A stretch of DNA of 64,000 bases from Paulownia fortunei (taxonomy: Eukaryota > Streptophyta > Magnoliopsida > Lamiales > Paulowniaceae), in the NCBI GenBank assembly GCA_019321725.1, contig CM033121.1:992001-1056000 (forward strand), written 5' to 3'. This document shows positions 58,201 through 64,000 of the stretch, piece by piece; within the stretch, counting starts at the first letter, position 1, and every line of letters begins with the position of its first letter. The notes below the pieces were generated by a model that saw only the letters and a list, made by a program, of their open reading frames with translations, ran no database searches and was not told the DNA's origin. Made by a program: the position numbers and the translations under genes.

Positions 58201-61200
58201 CTTATAACTGATGATCAAAAAGTAGTATATTGATATGAGCTACAACTGATATTTGGTCATAAAGTTGGTAGATAAACTCTGAAGAACCAAGAAAACCAAA
58301 GTAGCACTAAGGCTTAATAAATGCATTATAAGATAGTGGCTGTAAGTGAATAAAAATAACCAAAGAATAAAATGCTTCTCATTTGTGCTTGAGAGATGGT
58401 GGTTCTGATGACGATAAAGGATAATTTTATAGAGATGCAGCGGAACTAGCAATACTCTATACTGCAATCAGTCTACAGAAGATAGAAATGAAATAAAATA
58501 TATAGAAGATTGTGCAACAATCGGAAAACAAACACTAAAAAAAGGTTATATAGAAAAGGCATTATGCATGAAATTTACTGGAGCTGCAATGAGTCTCAAC
58601 CGCTGGCCACCAATACAGATTTCTTCTGATCCCAGAACTGGAATATATCCCAGAGACCAATCATCTGTATCCAAAGCATTATTTGAAATGTTAGCAGCAG
58701 TTTCATTTGTTTGATATTATTAATCTAATATTCTAAGGCCAATTTACTCAATAAGTAACCATAAAGTCATTACAGTCTTTCAGCCATAACACTCATCCAT
58801 GAACATATTTTAGGGTCTTAAGAAAATGAACATCCAATACAGAGAGCCCGTCCTTTCTTGAGCACTGATAGCCTATTTTTATCAAACTAAGAGCAGTTTC
58901 TGCTTTATGAATGAAACAGATCAGTCAGGGAAAAAAATTGTCTAAGAACTTCAAGTATATTTTGTTCATTTTAGCATTTGGTCTGCATTTAGAATAAAAT
59001 AAGTGACTTTAACCTCAAATGTTGGTATGTGATGCGGATGAGTATGTCTTTCACATCTTAAGTCTGACAAAAATGTACAGAACATATATTAACTAGAAGT
59101 CACCACACCTTTCCTGATTCGACGAACCGTGTTTTCATGAGCCAAGAGAGTAGCATCAGGATTGCACTTCTGGACAATCGAGAGACCTGTGAGAACATCA
59201 AGGCTAATGAATGATTGCATACGTGGGAAGGAATGATCTGGTGGCAGCAAAAAATTGAAAACTGTATTCATGACTGCTTTTACAAAAGGACCTTACTTGC
59301 AAGCAACCGGAGGGAAAAGAACATTTTGTACTTTTCAAAACTTGTTGGAGGGAACAGAAATGCACATCATATACCAAAATAAAAAATAAAAAGGAAAAAG
59401 TTAACAGAACAGATCATGAGATAAATTATCTGCAGTACACCAAAAAGGTCATGGTGACAATGACAGAATACAATGAAGTCTTGAAATCAATCTTTCAATT
59501 AAGGCTGATTATGCCACTACCATTAGACAAAACATCTGACCAAACAGAAAATATTACTGCAAAATGAAAGAAATTTTAGGCATAAACTGAATTGTCTGAA
59601 ATGCTTACCATCGACATGATCATGATGATGATGGGTCACAAACACAACCAACTTTCGTGGGAGCGCAGTAACAATTTGTTCCAACTGATAGTGCAAGGCA
59701 CAGCATGTCATAATGGAATCAAAGCATGAAAAAAAAAAGCTGAAATTAATGGTGATCTGTAACAGCCATTGACAGGGACTTGAAGAACATGGATTCAAAA
59801 AACAAAATTCCAGTAAAAAAGGAAAGCACGAGCTAATAGAGAGACATAACGAATAATATAGCAATTTTGATAGCCTACAGCACATATCAACAAAAATTAA
59901 GGAGAATCAATGAAATTACTTTACATTAATTAATTGTATCCAGTTCTCATTTCATTCTATAGCATCAACAGAATAAGGAAATACTGAAATGAGAAATGAA
60001 ACCATCCTTAATTTTTTTGGGTTTTCCAAGTAGACTAATAATTTCACAAATACATAAAATTTAGATTAAAAAGCACCATTATGTGGTGTAAATCATAAAA
60101 TCAAATTTTATTTGTCCTGCATGGGAAATTAACTAGAGGCGTAAGCTTGTCACAATTGTTTCTCATATACTTTTATTTGGTAAGACCATCCAAAAAGAAA
60201 TCACAAGCAAAGGATCATAAGATGAGCCAGCTACCTATTTTATACTTCTTTATTTTCTTTCTTCCTGTGTCAAGTAATATATATAATACCTCTTTGTGCA
60301 TAGCAGAATTGCATCCAGGATCTATAATGAGTGCGTCTCCACTTGCAACAAAATTATCACCACCAAAGCCAGCGTAACTAGTTCCAGGCACAAACACAAC
60401 CAAGTTTGTGGTGTGGAAAGGCTTCGCTGTTCTGCTTCTCATGGGAACAAGTTTAACACCAGGAGGATATTCCTACAAAATGAGAAGGATGCTGTAATTA
60501 TGGGACGGAAACACAGTGATTCATTTCAAGCTGTGGTAATTTAGATTTACTTCCAGAATGTGGAGCTGTTTGGATATATTAATATACCACTCATAGATGT
60601 TAGGGAAGATATACAATGAAATAATAGTTGTAAACCCAGATATGATTCTTTTGCTGTCACCACAGATCTGTCATCTGTCAAGTACATGTTAAAAGTTTAA
60701 AATATGATTACAGCTCACTATCCAGACCATTAAATTTATGAAGAAAAAAAGATCTAGCAACCATGTTTTTGAATTTCATGATATGTGATGCAAGATAAAT
60801 TATTTTAGTGTAAGCATGACATGCAGAATTGTGTCATTACCCAAATACCCAAGTTAATGAAGATACTTCAACTACTTATACTGCAGCCAATGAACCCTCG
60901 ACATGCATGTAAAAACAAGTCTCTTTCTTTTAGGCCTCTGCCCAAATTATCTTCTTTGCATTTTCAATTGTACAGAGAATGACACTTGCTTTCTATCAAT
61001 TTTTTGTTGCGATGCCTAATTCTTCAATCAATAAAAATCGATAGGGAAGTTTACTTTAACAATATAATGACTGGATAGGCAATTTAAAAGTTGTGGAGCG
61101 GAATGAGAAGAAAATGTTTTTTAAACAGTGCAAAAAGCTAAGATGGATATCATGACATGACCTGGCTTATGGACGTCCAGATTGAATTACAAAAGGTAGA

Positions 61201-63212
61201 AAGGAAAACAAAGGGATGAAAAAGACAGAACAAACTTAGAATTAGCTCACCTTACTTAAAAAAAATAAAAAATAAAAATTAGAATTGGCTTTTTCTCATG
61301 AAACCTAACATCAATCACAAAGAAATGAACCTGAGATCTCAAGGGGGAGGAATATTCAAGTTTGCATATTGCATCGAATCATTCAGAAGCCCAACAACAA
61401 CTAATGGCCCTATACGATCATTATGAGGCTGCACTTCCAGAAGCAAATCTGCACAGCCTTTGGTGCTCATCCACTTACAGCAATCTGTATGCAGTAACAA
61501 CACAAATCATATAAGCCATCAGTTAAATCTTTTTTATAAAATAAATTATTATATAACTGCAGATAAATAATGCATGGAACTCTAACAAGAAAAAGTAAAA
61601 CGTACTATTAGTAATGCACATCAGAACATAACTACATATATCCAACAAGAAACGAGATATATTCACAACATTATGTCAGCTTGAGAAAATCAAGAACTTC
61701 AAAGATTTATCCTTTTTGAGTCTCTAACAAATGTCATGTGGCCAAAATTTTCAGGAACTTATTTTGTGACACGAGAGAAATTTAATAGGAGTTTTTTGAG
61801 AACCTTCACTAAAGAGAGAGTTCCATTCTTTTTCCAACCATTATTATAAGAAGAAATAGAAAGTAAGAGCAAAATAGCAATAACAAACCTTCTAACTTCC
61901 CGTCATGAGGTTCCAATTCTCCGACAATATACACAGTCTTAACTGGAACCCCAGGTCCAAATTCAGGTTCCTCTAAAACCTTTGAGAAGTTCCACTTTAC
62001 CTTAGTGGCTTTATCAAATCCCACTTGTTGGAGAACCTACACCAAAGCCATTGAGAAACAGATTTAACAACTTGTAGCTAGAGTTGCAACTTTACTAAGC
62101 CAGCCCTGGTGTGAACCCATAAAAGCATTTATGAATTTTGAATTTTGTAGACAGCACAATGCAACTTAGACTTATCTTCAATAAGGATTTACAATGAAAT
62201 TGAACATCTATCATTCATCATATTAAGCACTGCAGAAAGCAGAATGAACTAATCTACTAGATATCATTGCCCTTTCTTTTCTGGGCATAACCAACTCCTG
62301 GGGAAAGAGTGCCAAATGGGAAACAAATTCTCCTTAGAAACCATAATTATCTAAAGGATCATCCATTGCACATAGATCAATTTAAACGAAAAAAAATTTA
62401 ATATTCACACTATAATACCTTGATTTGACTTCAATTTTTCTTCCCTTTTCTGATATTCAAAATACATTCAATCAAAAATAGAAATCAAAATCATATAAGC
62501 AACCCTACAAAATTGCAAAACAAAAAATGAAAACAATCATGCCTATCATGTCAAAACTATCCAGAAAAATTATTAAGACAAACTTCCACAGTTAACGAGA
62601 AGAAGAATAGAGACAGCTATGAGAAAGAAAGAGAATGTACTGGACATCCATACCTTTTCACAGCAAAATGACAGTTCGCTGGCACCATAGAGCCTCACAG
62701 AGGTCAAATTGACTTAAAAAGCTAACATCTTTTCTGCTTAAGCCTGATCATCACACTAATAAGCTTAACTTGCTAACACCTTATAGCCTAATTTTATTTT
62801 CAGACATCATTTCCCGTATGTGTTTCAATTCAAAATTGAAAACCATACAAAAAAAAAAAAAGCAATTCCCACATTCTTGGTACGTTAAAAGAATTAACTA
62901 AACCCCCCAAACAAACTTAAAACTGCATTGTAATGAAGTGGACTACCTGATTAACAGCTGAATCAAGATCAAACTGATTCGATAATTCCAACAAAGAATT
63001 GTCCTCAGCTTCAATTTGAACTCGAGAACTACTCAATGGGCTATCAAGAAGTGATAATTGTGCTGAGGGCAGGTCCCAAAGATCAGAATCTTGATAAGAA
63101 TCATACTCAGGGTCGTTGAATTTGGGGGTGGGGTTTGCTTTGCGAGGAGAAACTCGTCTTCGTTTGATGGGTTCTTGATGATCACTGCCAAGTTCACTTT
63201 TTGAGTGCCCAT
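55290..63212 (-). CDS. Metallo-beta-lactamase-fold hydrolase, LACTB2-like, with two one-base frameshifts
   Basis: Plant metallo-hydrolase of the At4g33540 type as I recall it; substrate unknown. Twelve exons: 63212-62947, 62036-61889, 61484-61331, 60472-60290, 59684-59609, 59186-59109, 58664-58579, 57727-57654, 57345-57300, 56733-56624, 56525-56351 and 55487-55290. The metal-site motif THHHHDHVDG (HxHxDH, near residue 269) is in exon 5; GHTDGH and VGDH in exon 8 supply further ligands. IIDPG and SYAGFGGDN precede them. The end has a hydrophobic stretch (IIKVLGAGAVAAIAVLY) that may anchor the protein. Two exons are each one base short. In exon 1 the ATG frame reads MGTQKVNLAVIIKNPSNEDE then LLAKQTPPP, and must shift at C5A3 (63121-63128) to reach KFNDPEYDSYQDSDLWDLP. 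In exon 3 a shift at 61343-61347 is needed to pass from NIPPP to LRSQ|EYPPGV. Both corrections also restore intron phase, giving 531 residues. The frame containing KFNDPEYD has no ATG of its own, which supports the shift. Confidence 0.82.
57572..57590. repeat. (TC)n microsatellite in a hydrolase intron
   Basis: Nine to ten uninterrupted TC units in the intron between exons 8 and 9 of the hydrolase gene. Confidence 0.85.
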
Positions 63213-64000
63213 TTGGTTTGGTTGAAGACAAGTGAGACTGTGTTGCGGTTTATAGAGGTTGAAGACTTGAAACTTGAAAGTGGTAGTTGTGCTCTACTAA
63301 TTAGTGCATATTTTTAGGTTGAAATTGTGCGTGGTTGATTTAATGTGACTCTATAAAAGAAAATTAAAAATTGATCAGTGATGCAGTATTATTAAGATGG
63401 GTAAAATCTTTGTGAACTCCAATTGTCAAATGGGGATATTGTATTACAACACATCGGTGTAATAAGAGTTTACTCAACAAATACCTTGCAATGTTTAAAT
63501 TAAATTTAAAATAGATAAAATAATTCGAGTTTGTCCATGAATACTCCTCCTCAAATCTAAAACATTGAAAATAATTCAAAAAAATTGAAAGCTTAATTTA
63601 AAAGTCAATGTTCGATTTACTTAACAAATTTTTGACCTCATAAATTTAAGTTATTGGATCATATCTCTATTCAACACATAATACGAACAAATCTTTTACA
63701 CTTAGCGTATTATGTCTAAATGAATCATGTATAATCAATAAATTTGATATCAATAGGTTGGATACTAAATTTAATTACAAAAAAAAAAAAAATGATTCAA
63801 AACAAATGGATTGAATATGAAAACGCATAACCTAAAATTCGAGTCTAAAATAATATGATCAATAGCAAGCTATTTGATTTCAAAGATCTAAAAACTTATA
63901 AGCCACACAAACTGGCTGCCATTCTAGGATACTTGTTCAATTTCTTCACAATCAATCACTGCTGTTTCATAAAATAATTAAATATGAATTATTAGTATAC
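63213..64000. other. 5' flank of the hydrolase gene
   Basis: Leader and promoter of the minus-strand hydrolase up to about 63400, then AT-rich spacer with a poly-A block at 63779-63792. No further gene is visible before the window ends. Confidence 0.5.

Noticed and set aside
63210..63231. Start of the hydrolase frame upstream of its ATG, reading LSSTKPNGHSKSE
   Set aside because: That frame has no ATG after an upstream stop. The ATG in the neighbouring frame gives a family-like N-terminus and fits after one missing base.

Overview
The window is nuclear DNA of a flowering plant, most likely a eudicot. Genes are split by many short GT-AG introns, the spaces between genes are AT-rich with simple repeats, and every recognisable protein belongs to a plant family. 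No prokaryotic operons, CRISPR arrays, intact transposons, rRNA or tRNA genes were seen. Gene models below were built by hand from splice sites, reading phase and family conservation; no database search was possible.

Layout: (1) 251-3354 (-), a DUF789 protein. (2) 3.4-10.9 kb, a long AT-rich gene desert. (3) 10920-17923 (+), an LRK10L1-type receptor kinase locus in which three complete ectodomain first exons (A, B, C), each with its own signal peptide, precede one 33-nt mini-exon and one membrane-plus-kinase module. (4) 19869-23783 (-), an NDT2-like NAD+ carrier. (5) 26941-30359 (+), a protein phosphatase 2C of the PP2C12 type. (6) 31270-33562 (+), a second receptor kinase of LRK10L2 type, followed by a truncated copy of its 5' end near 34.0-34.2 kb. 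(7) 36892-44646 (-), a 17-exon cytosolic-type lysyl-tRNA synthetase. (8) 49049-52040 (+), a short-LRR receptor-like kinase with an altered catalytic loop. (9) 53158-54642 (-), a GT14/DUF266 glycosyltransferase. (10) 55290-63212 (-), a plant metallo-beta-lactamase-fold hydrolase of LACTB2 type.

The most interesting system is the modular receptor locus at 10.9-17.9 kb. All ectodomain exons end in phase 1 at a G|GT donor, and the mini-exon is 33 nt long, so any ectodomain can join the kinase with or without the mini-exon. Exon C is not a relative of A and B in close detail. It is a recent duplicate of the ectodomain exon of the LRK10L2 gene 15.9 kb downstream, so it would put an LRK10L2-type ligand-binding head on an LRK10L1-type RD kinase. 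As given, exon C carries a one-base frameshift.

Five conserved exons in four loci are each exactly one base short (exon C, the PP2C, the glycosyltransferase, and two exons of the hydrolase), four of them at short homopolymers. Splice sites and flanking exons are otherwise intact. This points to consensus sequence errors as the first explanation, and to pseudogenes only as the second.
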